A stretch of DNA of 64,000 nt from Nevskiales bacterium (GTDB taxonomy: Bacteria; Pseudomonadota; Gammaproteobacteria; Steroidobacterales; GCA-2729495): contig WYBE01000002.1 of NCBI GenBank assembly GCA_011526045.1, forward strand, positions 1 through 64,000, in the 5' to 3' direction. Positions 52,160 to 60,124 of this stretch are shown here, in pieces. The position numbers and the translations under genes are program-made. The first letter of the stretch is position 1; each line of letters opens with the position of its first letter. The notes beneath the pieces are model-generated. The model was not told where the DNA came from. It saw only the letters and a list, made by a program, of their open reading frames with translations, and did not search any database.

Positions 52160-52361
52160 CTGTGATCGGGTTCATCGCCGCTGTGCGGAACGCGTGCGAA
52201 GGCGATACGTGGGTTCCGCGCGGACTCCGCTGGCGGAGCTGTCCGCACCCGGCTCGCGCGAGTGGTGGTGCCCCGGTGTCCGGCGAGCGCCGCTCCTCGC
52301 ACGTCCCTGTGCTCGTCGCTACGGGTTACGCCGGCTGCTGCCCTCCTGGCAGCCGGCTCCA
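52160..52361 (-). repeat. Dispersed repeat, copy 2
   Basis: Reverse complement of copy 1 at 1-200. Near-identity covers about 52361 down to 52215, weaker similarity to 52160. Just outside, 52371-52394 (CTCTCGCCGGACACCGGGCC) repeats a 20-odd-base internal piece of the element, suggesting a partial third copy or a duplicated edge. Confidence 0.75.
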
Positions 52362-52661
52362 CACGTGCTCTCGCCGGACACCGGGCCACCCCCTGCCCGC
52401 AAACCGCGGGCGGCGTGCCGCCGCTGATCCAGACTCACCCGGGCGGCTGGCGGCGAGGTCACGACAGGCGTGTCGGAAGCAGGCGTCCCCGCCAGCCGCC
52501 ACTACGCGGGAGCAGACCGGCGCCTGGGTAGCCGTCTCCGCCAATCGGCGATGAACCTATAATCGCGCCATGCTCAATGACCTGCCCGGCCGGGCGATTC
52601 CCGGCAAGACCTGCGCGGCCGCCCGCATGCGCACCGTCGAGCGCTGACCGGCAACCTGACC
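52362..52661 (+). promoter_or_regulatory. Region upstream of ABC exporter with a TATAAT box and a short leader frame
   Basis: TATAAT at 52558-52563 stands 6 bases before ATG 52570, which opens a 25-codon frame (MLNDLPGRAIPGKTC...) ending at 52647. The ABC exporter GTG follows 14 bases later. The short frame has no recognised relatives. It could be a leader peptide; no attenuator hairpin with a T-run is seen. Confidence 0.4.
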
Positions 52662-54548
52662 GTGGCTACGCCCCAGACCAGCCTCCCGCCCCACGCTCAG
52701 GGCTCCGGCGTCCAGGCGCCCGCCTCGACCGGCTGGCTCGAAGAAATGTTGCGCAATGCCGCGGTGCTGAAGTACACGCGGCGCGCGGTGGAACTGGTCT
52801 GGGCCACCAACCGGCAACTGACCGTGCTGCTCGCGTCGCTGACCGTGGTGGCCGGCGTACTGCCGGCGGTGGCGGCCTGGATCGGCAAACTGGTCATCGA
52901 TGCGGTCGTCGCCCAGGTCGGTGCAGTCGGCGCCGGCGCCGCGCCGGTTTATGCGGGCGTACTCGAACTCGTTGCATACGAGGGCGTGGTGATCGCTTTG
53001 CTCGGCGGCGCGCAGCGCGGCATCAACGCCTGCCAGGCGCTGCTGCGCGCGCAGCTCGGTTATCGCGTCAACGAGATGATCCTGCAGAAGGCGCTCACGC
53101 TCGACCTGACGCAGTTCGAGGACGCGGAGTTCTACGACAAGCTGCAACGCGCGCGCCGCGAAGCATCCAGCCGCCCCCTCTCGCTCGTCATGCGTACCTT
53201 TGCGCTCTTCCAGCAGCTCGTGGCGCTGGCGAGCTTCAGCGTGCTGATCGCGCGGTTCTCGCCCTGGGCACTCGTGCTGCTGGCACTGGCCGGCCTGCCC
53301 GCCTTTCTCGCCGAAACCAAGTTCTCGGGCGACGCGTTCCGGCTCTTTCGCATGCGGGCGCCGGAAGCGCGCATGCAGAACTACCTCGAGATCGTGATGT
53401 CGCGCGAGGACCACGCCAAGGAGGTGCAGCTCTTCCAGCTCGGGCCGATGCTGCTCGAACGCTACCGGGCGATCTTCGACAAGATCTATCGCGAGGACCG
53501 CGCGCTCACCCTGCGGCGGGAGACCTGGGGCATGCTGCTCGCGCTGGTCGGTACCGGCGCGCTCTACGGCGCCTACGCCTGGATCGCCATCGCCGCGGTG
53601 GGCGCGGCGATCACCATCGGCGAGATGACCATGTACCTGGTGTTGTTCCGCCAGGGGCAGGCCGCGGTCTCGGCGAGCCTCGGCTCGATCGGCGGCATGT
53701 ACGAGGACAACCTCTATCTCACCAACCTGTACGAATACCTGGAGCAGGCGCCGACCTACGGCTGGGGCACGGGCGCACAGGGGCCCGACCCGGCCGATGG
53801 CGTGCGTTTCGAGCACGTCTCGTTCACCTACCCCGGCGCTGCCACGCCGGCACTCATGGACATCAACCTGCACGTCCGGCCCGGCGAGAGCCTCGCATTA
53901 GTCGGTGAGAATGGTGCCGGTAAATCCACTTTAATCAAGCTATTATGCGGTTTATATCAACCGAGTTCTGGTCGAGTGCTGGTGCACGGGCTCGATGTGC
54001 GCGAGTGGCACCCGCAGTCGCTGCGCCGGCAGATCGGCGTGATCTTCCAGGACTTCAACAAGTACCAGTTCACCGTGGGCGAGAACATCGGCGCCGGCGA
54101 CGTCGGCGCCTTCACTGACGAAGAGCGCTGGGAGGACTCCGCCCGCAAGGGCATGGCAATGCCCTTCATCGAGCGTATGGAGAAGCGCTTCGCCACCCAG
54201 CTCGGCAGCTGGTTCCGCGGCGGCAAGGAGCTGTCCACCGGGCAATGGCAGAAGATGGCGCTCTCGCGCGCCTTCATGCGCAGCTGCGCCGACGTGCTCG
54301 TGCTCGACGAGCCTACCGCCTCGATGGATGCCGGAGCGGAGGCGGAACTGTTCGCGTACTTCAAGGAGCACACGCGCGGACGGATCTCGATCCTGATCTC
54401 GCACCGCTTCTCGACCGTGCGCCAGGCCGACCATATTGCCGTGATCGAACACGGCCGCATCAGCGAATACGGCACGCACGCGCAATTGCTCGCCGCCAAC
54501 GGCCTCTATGCGAAACTCTTCCGCCTGCAGGCGGAAGGTTATCGTTGA
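52662..54548 (+). CDS. ABC exporter (fused permease-ATPase)
   Basis: A 628-residue MsbA-like ABC half-transporter: about six helices in the first 330 residues and a nucleotide-binding domain thereafter, with Walker A GENGAGKSTL (about 418-427), Q-loop IFQDFNKYQ, signature LSTGQ (instead of LSGGQ) in ELSTGQWQKMALSRAFM, Walker B VLVLDEPTASMD and the H-loop ILISHRFSTV. Homodimerises in the inner membrane; cargo unknown. Start GTG at 52662. Between 53896 and 53975 the base composition drops to ~43% G+C, with TTA and CTA codons, in a gene otherwise near 70%, exactly covering Walker A. Confidence 0.9.
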   Translation: MATPQTSLPPHAQGSGVQAPASTGWLEEMLRNAAVLKYTRRAVELVWATNRQLTVLLASLTVVAGVLPAVAAWIGKLVIDAVVAQVGAVGAGAAPVYAGVLELVAYEGVVIALLGGAQRGINACQALLRAQLGYRVNEMILQKALTLDLTQFEDAEFYDKLQRARREASSRPLSLVMRTFALFQQLVALASFSVLIARFSPWALVLLALAGLPAFLAETKFSGDAFRLFRMRAPEARMQNYLEIVMSREDHAKEVQLFQLGPMLLERYRAIFDKIYREDRALTLRRETWGMLLALVGTGALYGAYAWIAIAAVGAAITIGEMTMYLVLFRQGQAAVSASLGSIGGMYEDNLYLTNLYEYLEQAPTYGWGTGAQGPDPADGVRFEHVSFTYPGAATPALMDINLHVRPGESLALVGENGAGKSTLIKLLCGLYQPSSGRVLVHGLDVREWHPQSLRRQIGVIFQDFNKYQFTVGENIGAGDVGAFTDEERWEDSARKGMAMPFIERMEKRFATQLGSWFRGGKELSTGQWQKMALSRAFMRSCADVLVLDEPTASMDAGAEAELFAYFKEHTRGRISILISHRFSTVRQADHIAVIEHGRISEYGTHAQLLAANGLYAKLFRLQAEGYR

Positions 54549-54588
54549 GCGGCCGGCCTGCGGCGCAAAGCGCTGCGTCGCCTGCGAG

Positions 54589-56124
54589 TCAGGTGCCGGG
54601 CGTGGGCATGGAGAAATCGCTCGCCCCGCCTTCGCTGCCCGGCCAGCGCGACGTCACCGTCCGCAGGCGCGTGTAGAAGCGCACGCCCTCGAGCCCGTGG
54701 ACATTGCTGTCGCCGAAGAACGACTGCTTGTTGCCGCCGAAACTGAAGAACGCCATCGGCACCGGGATCGCGACGTTCACGCCGACCATGCCGGCATCCA
54801 CGCGCAGGGCAAACTCGCGCGCAGCGCGCCCGCTGCCGGTGAAGATCGCTGCGCCGTTGGCGTATTCGTGCGAATTCACCACCGCGAGCGCCTCGCCGAG
54901 GCTCGCCACGCGCACGATGCACAGCACCGGCCCGAAGATTTCCTCGCGCCAGACACGCATCGCCGTCGTGACGCGATCGAAAAGCGTCGGGCCGAAGAAA
55001 AACCCGCTCTCGTAGCCCGGTACGCGCAGCTCGCGGCCATCGGCGACCAGCTCCGCACCCTCGGCAATGCCCGTCTCGACGTAACCGCGCACCCGCTCAC
55101 GGTGCGCAGCGCTGACCAGCGGCCCCATCTCGGTCGCCGGGTCCGTGCCCGGACCGACGCGCAGCCGCGCGATGCCCCGCAGGAGCGCGTCTCGCAGCGG
55201 GTCACCTGCCGTTCCCACCACGACCGCCACCGAAATCGCCATGCAGCGCTCGCCCGCCGATCCGTAGGCGGCGCCGAGCAGCGCGCTCGCCGCCTGCTCC
55301 AGGTTGGCGTCGGGCAGGACCACCATGTGATTCTTGGCGCCGCCGAGCGCCTGTACCCGGCGACCCGCTGCGGCCGAGCGCTCGTAGACCTGCCGGGCCA
55401 CCGCTGTCGAGCCGACGAAACTCATCGCGGCGACGCCGTCGTGATCGAGCAGCGCGTCCACCGCCTCGCGATCGCCATGCACCACGTTGAACACGCCCGC
55501 CGGCGCCCCGGCCTGCGCCAGCAACCCGGCAAGGCGCACCACGCAGGACGGATCGCGTTCCGAGGGCTTCATGACGAACGTGTTCCCGCAGGCAATCGCG
55601 ATCGGGAACATCCACAGCGGCACCATGGCGGGAAAGTTGAACGGGCTTACGCCGGCGCAGACGCCGAGTGGCTCGCGCATCGAGGTGCAGTCGATGCCGG
55701 CACCGACATCGCGGCTGAACTCACCCTTCATGAGCTGCGGGATACCGCAGGCGAACTCCACCACCTCCAGGCCGCGCTGCAGGGAACCCGCCGCATCTGC
55801 GAGCGACTTGCCGTGCTCCGCGGTGATCAGGCGCGCGAGTTCGTCGCGATGCGCCTCGATGAGGGTTTTGAAACGGAACATCACCCGCGCCCGTGCGGCC
55901 GCCGGCAGGGCGCTCCAGGCAGGAAACGCCGCCTGCGCCGCGGCGATCGCCGCATCGACGCAGGCTGCGTCTGCGAACGGCACCCGGCCGGTCAGCTCCC
56001 CCGTTGCCGGGTCGTACAGCTCGCCGTGCCTGCGGCCTGCCACGACGTGCCGCCCCCCGATCCAGTGCGCCACCACGGGCCCGGTGTCACCTTGTGCTTC
56101 CGTCGGATGCGCCTGTCCGCTCAA
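54589..56124 (-). CDS. mmsA: CoA-acylating (methyl)malonate-semialdehyde dehydrogenase
   Basis: A 511-residue MmsA-type aldehyde dehydrogenase. Catalytic Cys (about residue 293) lies in GSAGERCMAIS, and the CoA-dependent family signature GVNVAIPVPMAFFSFGGNK is intact. It turns malonate or methylmalonate semialdehyde plus CoA and NAD+ into acetyl- or propionyl-CoA. The preceding gene, overlapping by ATGA, encodes an omega-amino-acid aminotransferase, so beta-alanine degradation (BauA-BauC-like) is likely. Valine or inositol catabolism, its other known role, is not supported by neighbours. Confidence 0.93.
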   Translation of the reverse strand: MSGQAHPTEAQGDTGPVVAHWIGGRHVVAGRRHGELYDPATGELTGRVPFADAACVDAAIAAAQAAFPAWSALPAAARARVMFRFKTLIEAHRDELARLITAEHGKSLADAAGSLQRGLEVVEFACGIPQLMKGEFSRDVGAGIDCTSMREPLGVCAGVSPFNFPAMVPLWMFPIAIACGNTFVMKPSERDPSCVVRLAGLLAQAGAPAGVFNVVHGDREAVDALLDHDGVAAMSFVGSTAVARQVYERSAAAGRRVQALGGAKNHMVVLPDANLEQAASALLGAAYGSAGERCMAISVAVVVGTAGDPLRDALLRGIARLRVGPGTDPATEMGPLVSAAHRERVRGYVETGIAEGAELVADGRELRVPGYESGFFFGPTLFDRVTTAMRVWREEIFGPVLCIVRVASLGEALAVVNSHEYANGAAIFTGSGRAAREFALRVDAGMVGVNVAIPVPMAFFSFGGNKQSFFGDSNVHGLEGVRFYTRLRTVTSRWPGSEGGASDFSMPTPGT

Positions 56125-57452
56125 TCGACCGCCTGCAACGCCGCGCGCAGCGTGTCCACGATCCGGGCGATCTCGCTCTCGGAGATGATCAGCGGCGGCG
56201 TGAGCGCGATCGTGTCGCCGGTGGTGCGCACCAGCACGCCGGCGTCGAAGCAGCGGCCGAAGACATCGAGCGCCCGTTCGTTCGGCTGCCCCTCGCGTGG
56301 CGCAAGTTCGATGGCGCCCATCAGGCCGATGTTGCGGACGTCAATCACGTGCCGCGCACCCTTGAATGAATGCAGCGCGTCGGCGAACCCCGGGGCAAGC
56401 GAACGGGCGCGTTCGAACAGCCCCTCCTCCTGGTACACGTCGAGCGCCGCCAGACCTGCCGCGCTCGCCAGCGGGTGCCCCGAATAGGTGTAACCGTGAA
56501 AAAACTCCACGGCGAACTCCGGGCCGCTCATGAATGCCTCGTAGATCCGCCGGTCCACCAGCACCGCGCCCATCGGCACGACGCCGCTGGTGATGCCCTT
56601 CGCCACCGTGATCAGGTCGGGCTGCACACCGAAGCTGCGTGCGGCGAAACTCTCGCCGGTGCGACCGAAAGCCGTGATGACCTCGTCGAAGATCAGCAGG
56701 ATCCCGTGACGGTCGCAGATCGCGCGCAACCGCTCGAGATAGCCCTGCGGCGGCGGCAGCACGCCGGCGGAGCCGGCAACGGGCTCGACGATCACCGCTG
56801 CGATGGTCGAGGGATCGTGCAGCGCGACGATACGTTCGAGTTCGTCGGCGCACTGCGCTCCCCAGGCAGGCTGGCCGCGACTGAAGGCATTGCGGGCAAG
56901 GTCGTGCGTGTGCGGCAGGTGATCGACGCCGGGCAGCATGGCCGCACTGAACATCCGCCGGTTCGAGACGATGCCGCCGACGGAGATGCCGCCGAAACCC
57001 ACGCCGTGGTAGCCACGTTCGCGACCGATGAAGCGGGTGCGCGCCGCCTCGCCCCGCACGCGGTGGTAGCCGAGCGCGATCTTGAGCGCGGTGTCCACCG
57101 CCTCGGAGCCGGAGTTGACGAAGAACACATGGTCGAGCGTGCCGGGCGCCAGCGCCGCGAGCCTGCCGGCCAGCTCGAATGCCCCCGGGTGGCCGAGATT
57201 GAATGCGGTCGCATAATCGAGCCGGCCGACCTGCTCGCGCACTGCGGCGACGATCTTCGGGTGGCAGTGCCCGGCGTTGCAGCACCACAGTCCAGCGATG
57301 CCGTCGAGGATGCGTTGGCCGTCGTAGCTGGTGAAATACATGCCCTGGGCCGCGACCAGCAGACGCGGGTCGCGCTTGAAGCGGCGATTCGCCGTAAACG
57401 GCATCCACAGCGGCTCGAGGTCAGGCAACGATCGGGATGCGTTCGGGTTCAT
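56121..57452 (-). CDS. Class III aminotransferase, probable beta-alanine--pyruvate transaminase
   Basis: A 443-residue fold-type I PLP enzyme. Class III motifs are GLWCCNAGHCHP (about 52-63), the EPV(AGSAGV) segment, DEVITAFGRTGESFA (about 249-263) and the PLP Lys in VAKGITSGVVPMGAV. The type with LW/MPFTANRRFK at the N-terminus is the beta-alanine/omega-amino acid-pyruvate aminotransferase group. It overlaps mmsA (ATGA), so its product malonate semialdehyde can pass to that enzyme. The ATG at 57452 is used; upstream frames are unsupported. Confidence 0.88.
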   Translation of the reverse strand: MNPNASRSLPDLEPLWMPFTANRRFKRDPRLLVAAQGMYFTSYDGQRILDGIAGLWCCNAGHCHPKIVAAVREQVGRLDYATAFNLGHPGAFELAGRLAALAPGTLDHVFFVNSGSEAVDTALKIALGYHRVRGEAARTRFIGRERGYHGVGFGGISVGGIVSNRRMFSAAMLPGVDHLPHTHDLARNAFSRGQPAWGAQCADELERIVALHDPSTIAAVIVEPVAGSAGVLPPPQGYLERLRAICDRHGILLIFDEVITAFGRTGESFAARSFGVQPDLITVAKGITSGVVPMGAVLVDRRIYEAFMSGPEFAVEFFHGYTYSGHPLASAAGLAALDVYQEEGLFERARSLAPGFADALHSFKGARHVIDVRNIGLMGAIELAPREGQPNERALDVFGRCFDAGVLVRTTGDTIALTPPLIISESEIARIVDTLRAALQAVD

Positions 57453-57589
57453 GAAACGGATCCGCAGGGCAGGCTGAACATCGCCACGCCTACCGTAGCG
57501 GTTTCCCGAACGGCGAACAATATTTGCGCCGCGTACGGAGCGCGCCCGCGGCACGACCCCCGCGAGGCACCTCGGGTAGAATCGCACTC

Positions 57590-58021
57590 ATGCGACGCAT
57601 TCCCGCCATCAAGACCGTGATGACGCCCTTCCCGTATTCCGTGGAGGCCGACGCCACCCTGGACCAGGCGCGCGAGTTCATGCGCGAGCATCGCATCCGC
57701 CACCTGCCGGTGACCGAGCACGGCCGGCTCGTGGGCCTCATTTCCGATCGCGACATCAAGCTCGTGCTCGGGCCGGATTTCGCCTACCCCCCGGAGAAGG
57801 AACTGCGGGTGCGCGATGCGATGGTGCGTGACGCCTATGTCATCGACCTCGACACGCACCTCGACGAGGTGCTGCACCACATGGCGCAGCAGCAGCTCGG
57901 CTCGGCGATCGTGACGCGGCAAGGCAAGCTCGCGGGCGTCTTCACCACGACCGATGCCTGCCACCACTTCGCCGAGTTCCTGCGCGAGCAGTTTCGCCGC
58001 TCCGGCGGCGATGCCGCCTGA
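57590..58021 (+). CDS. CBS-domain protein
   Basis: A 143-residue Bateman-module protein: first CBS (MTPFPYSVEADATLDQAREFMREHRIRHLP, LVGLISDRDIKLVLG), second CBS (AMVRDAYVIDLDTHLDEVLHHM, GSAIVTRQGKLAGVFTTTDA). It contains no other domain. The ATG at 57590 follows a TAGAAT box at 57577-57582 by 7 bases and has no ribosome site, suggesting a leaderless mRNA. It sits 24 bases before the moaB reading frame, so the two may be in one operon. Binding of adenine nucleotides is general to the family. Confidence 0.85.
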   Translation: MRRIPAIKTVMTPFPYSVEADATLDQAREFMREHRIRHLPVTEHGRLVGLISDRDIKLVLGPDFAYPPEKELRVRDAMVRDAYVIDLDTHLDEVLHHMAQQQLGSAIVTRQGKLAGVFTTTDACHHFAEFLREQFRRSGGDAA

Positions 58022-58045
58022 ACGCAAGCCCTGAAGGAGACTGCC

Positions 58046-58579
58046 CTGGCCCACGACGACAAGAAGGAACGCAGGTTCGTCCCGCTCGGCATCGCCGTGC
58101 TGACGGTTTCCGACACGCGCACGGAGGAGACGGACACCTCCGGCCAGTTGCTGGCCGAGCGCATCCGCGCCTCCGGCCACCGCCTGGCCGCCAGGGCACT
58201 CGAGCGGGATGACCGCTACCGCATACGCGCCATCGTATCGGCCTGGATCGCCGACCCCGAGGTGCAGGCAGTCATCATCAGCGGCGGCACGGGCCTGACC
58301 GGGCGCGACGGCACACCCGAGGCGGTCCTGCCACTGCTCGACAAGGAAGTGAGCGGCTTCGGCGAATTGTTCCGCGCGTACTCGCTCGAGGAGATCGGCA
58401 CCTCGACGTTGCAGTCGCGCTGTCTCGGCGGCGTCGCGAACGGCACCTTCGTCTTCTGCCTGCCCGGCTCCACCGGCGCCTGCGCAACCGGCTGGGACCG
58501 GATCCTCGCGCAGCAACTCGACTATCGGACGCGGCCATGCAATTTCGTCGAGCTCATCCCGCGGCTGCTGGAGCGCTGA
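58046..58579 (+). CDS. moaB: Molybdenum cofactor biosynthesis protein MoaB, apparent CTG start
   Basis: A 177-residue MoaB/MogA-type molybdopterin adenylyltransferase homologue. The family N-terminus [33 protein letters not shown] is coded from 58046, where the first codon is CTG; AAGGAGA at 58034-58040 is well placed for it. The only standard starts (GTG 58097) would delete ~17 conserved residues. [32 protein letters not shown] (about 74-106) is intact. It follows a CBS gene and precedes gloB by 4 bases. Other cofactor genes are 20 kb away. Confidence 0.8.
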   Translation: MAHDDKKERRFVPLGIAVLTVSDTRTEETDTSGQLLAERIRASGHRLAARALERDDRYRIRAIVSAWIADPEVQAVIISGGTGLTGRDGTPEAVLPLLDKEVSGFGELFRAYSLEEIGTSTLQSRCLGGVANGTFVFCLPGSTGACATGWDRILAQQLDYRTRPCNFVELIPRLLER

Positions 58580-58583
58580 CGGC

Positions 58584-59378
58584 ATGATGCCGTCGTCACG
58601 CAACGTCCAGCCGGGGCTCGAGGTCCATCAGTTCGCCTGCCTGGAGGACAACTACGGCTACCTGGTGCACGACCGCGAGAGCGGCCTGACGGCCGCCATC
58701 GACACGCCCTCCGCGGAGGCGATCCGCCAGGCGCTCGCCGCAAAAGGCTGGACGCTCGATTTCATCCTCAATACGCACCACCACACCGACCACGCCGGGG
58801 GCAACCTCGAACTCAAGCGCGAGACCGGATGCCGCATCGTCGGGCCGAAAGCCGATGCCGCGCGCATTCCCGGCATCGACCTCGCGCTCGGTGACGGCGA
58901 CCGCTTCGAACTCGGCACACGCCACGCCGTAGTGCTCGACACGCCCGGCCACACCCGTGGGCACATCGTCTACGTCTTCCCCGGCGACAAGGTTGCGTTC
59001 GTCGGCGACACGCTGTTCGCCATGGGCTGCGGACGCCTGTTCGAGGGCACGCCGGCGCAGATGTGGCACTCGCTGCAGAAGCTCCTCGAGCTGCCGCCCG
59101 ACACCCTCGTCTACTGCGCCCACGAATACACGCAGAAGAATGCGCAATTCGCACTGACCGTGGACCCGGACAACGCTGACCTGGCCGCGCGCGCCGCCGA
59201 GGTGCAGCGGCTGCGCGCCATGGGGCTGCCGACCGTGCCGACCACCATCGGCCGCGAACGGCAGACCAACCCGTTCCTGCGCGTGGAGGACCCGGCACTC
59301 AAGGCGGCCGTCGGGCTGCCCGAGGCCGACGCCGCCGCGGTGTTCGCCGAGATCCGCCAGCGACGCAACGTCTTCTGA
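58584..59378 (+). CDS. gloB: Hydroxyacylglutathione hydrolase (glyoxalase II)
   Basis: A 264-residue metallo-beta-lactamase-fold glyoxalase II, which hydrolyses S-D-lactoylglutathione in the methylglyoxal pathway. The metal motif NTHHHTDHAGG (about 63-73), the DTPGHTRGHI and GDTLFAMGCGRLFEG segments, and the family tail NPFLR (CoA/glutathione-binding region) are all present. Either of the first two ATG codons (58584, 58587) could be used; the earlier is adopted. It follows moaB by 4 bases. Confidence 0.92.
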   Translation: MMPSSRNVQPGLEVHQFACLEDNYGYLVHDRESGLTAAIDTPSAEAIRQALAAKGWTLDFILNTHHHTDHAGGNLELKRETGCRIVGPKADAARIPGIDLALGDGDRFELGTRHAVVLDTPGHTRGHIVYVFPGDKVAFVGDTLFAMGCGRLFEGTPAQMWHSLQKLLELPPDTLVYCAHEYTQKNAQFALTVDPDNADLAARAAEVQRLRAMGLPTVPTTIGRERQTNPFLRVEDPALKAAVGLPEADAAAVFAEIRQRRNVF

Positions 59379-59418
59379 CGCCTCGCGTTGCGGCTCAACC
59401 TGACCCCGCCCGCGGCCA

Positions 59419-59448
59419 TTGAGCGCCGCCGGCCGGCGCGGGTAGAAT
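59419..59448 (+). promoter_or_regulatory. Candidate promoter TTGAGC-18-TAGAAT
   Basis: TTGAGC (59419-59424), 18-base spacer, TAGAAT (59443-59448) upstream of the tRNA-Arg region, in a 433-base intergenic stretch from 59379. It would transcribe through the REP pair and hairpin-rich insert toward the tRNA. A tRNA promoter would normally be nearer. Confidence 0.4.
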
Positions 59449-59516
59449 GCGCGCTCTTTTCACGGTGGATGCCGCCACTGCCTCGGGGCTACCCGCTTGG
59501 GGTCGCGTACCATGCA

Positions 59517-59575
59517 GGGGCGGCGAGCCGCGACGGGTGGCAAACGAAGCACCGTAGAAGCGGCTTAAGCCGCGA
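59517..59575. repeat. REP pair
   Basis: GGGGCGGCGAGCCGCGAC (59517-59534) and GTAGAAGCGGCTTAAGCCGCGA (59554-59575) are REP cores of the same family as the arrays at 6.2 and 24.7 kb, linked by GGTGGCAAACGAAGCACC. Confidence 0.75.
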
Positions 59576-59617
59576 GCCGCACCTCGAAGGGCTGCCCCGG
59601 AGAAGAACCAAGAGACG

Positions 59618-59638
59618 CGCGCCCGTAGCTCAGCTGGG
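59618..59638 (+). repeat. Duplicated 5' part of tRNA-Arg (left direct repeat)
   Basis: CGCGCCCGTAGCTCAGCTGG at 59618-59637 is identical to 59811-59830, the 5' acceptor and D-arm of the intact tRNA-Arg. The sequence then diverges into a hairpin-rich insert rather than continuing as a tRNA. Confidence 0.7.
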
Positions 59639-59810
59639 TGAGCGGCGACGGCACGAAGTGCCGGGGGCGGGCACCGCCCGGCCAGCCGCGAACGCCGCGA
59701 GCCTGCCGGCGAGCGGCCGGACCCGAGGCCCGCAGGGCCGAGGGGAGCACCACGGCGCGCAGCGCCGTTGGCGAGGTACTAAAGAAGACTTATCGTAGAA
59801 AGTGACTGCA
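59639..59810. other. Hairpin-rich GC-dense insert between tRNA repeats
   Basis: About 170 bases containing several tight inverted repeats (CGGCAC-GAA-GTGCCG, GGGCGGG-CAC-CGCCCGG, CGGCGC-GCA-GCGCCG) and ending in a less GC-rich stretch near ACTAAAGAAGACTTATCG. It encodes no protein I recognise. Possibilities include a mobile-element footprint or a structured RNA. I found no group I intron core. Confidence 0.5.
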
Positions 59811-59811
59811 C

Positions 59812-59888
59812 GCGCCCGTAGCTCAGCTGGATAGAGCACCAGGCTACGAACTTGGGGGTCGGGAGTTCGAATCTCTCCGGGCGCGCCA
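59812..59888 (+). tRNA. tRNA-Arg (anticodon ACG)
   Basis: Complete cloverleaf of 77 bases including encoded CCA: acceptor GCGCCCG/CGGGCGC, D-stem GCTC/GAGC, anticodon stem CCAGG/CTTGG with loop CTACGAA (anticodon ACG), T-arm GGGAG-TTCGAAT-CTCTC, discriminator G. The 5' end is duplicated 193 bases upstream. Confidence 0.96.
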
Positions 59889-59898
59889 TACAACAGAG

Positions 59899-59925
59899 AA
59901 GGCCACCATGCGTGGTCTTTTCTGC
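59899..59925 (+). terminator. Rho-independent terminator after tRNA-Arg
   Basis: AAGGCCAC-CATGC-GTGGTCTT (8-bp stem with one wobble) followed by TTCTGCTTTC, 11 bases after the tRNA. Confidence 0.7.
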
Positions 59926-60124
59926 TTTCAGGGGACCCCGGCGACCCGGATTCGCCCCCCGACTCGACGCGATACCGCCGCAAGCGGCGGGAGTCTTTCC
60001 GGACAACCCATGCCGTTCGCGCGCTGCACGCCCCTCCGGCAGCCCCAGCGCGCTGCCGGTGGCCGCCCGAAACTTCAGTCAGCCCGGCTTGACAGATCCA
60101 GACATCTGGTTAGGATTCCTACCC

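Noticed and set aside
59639-59810. Group I intron in a tRNA gene
   Set aside because: No P7/P3 core recognised, and the interruption is not in the anticodon loop; the downstream tRNA is complete.
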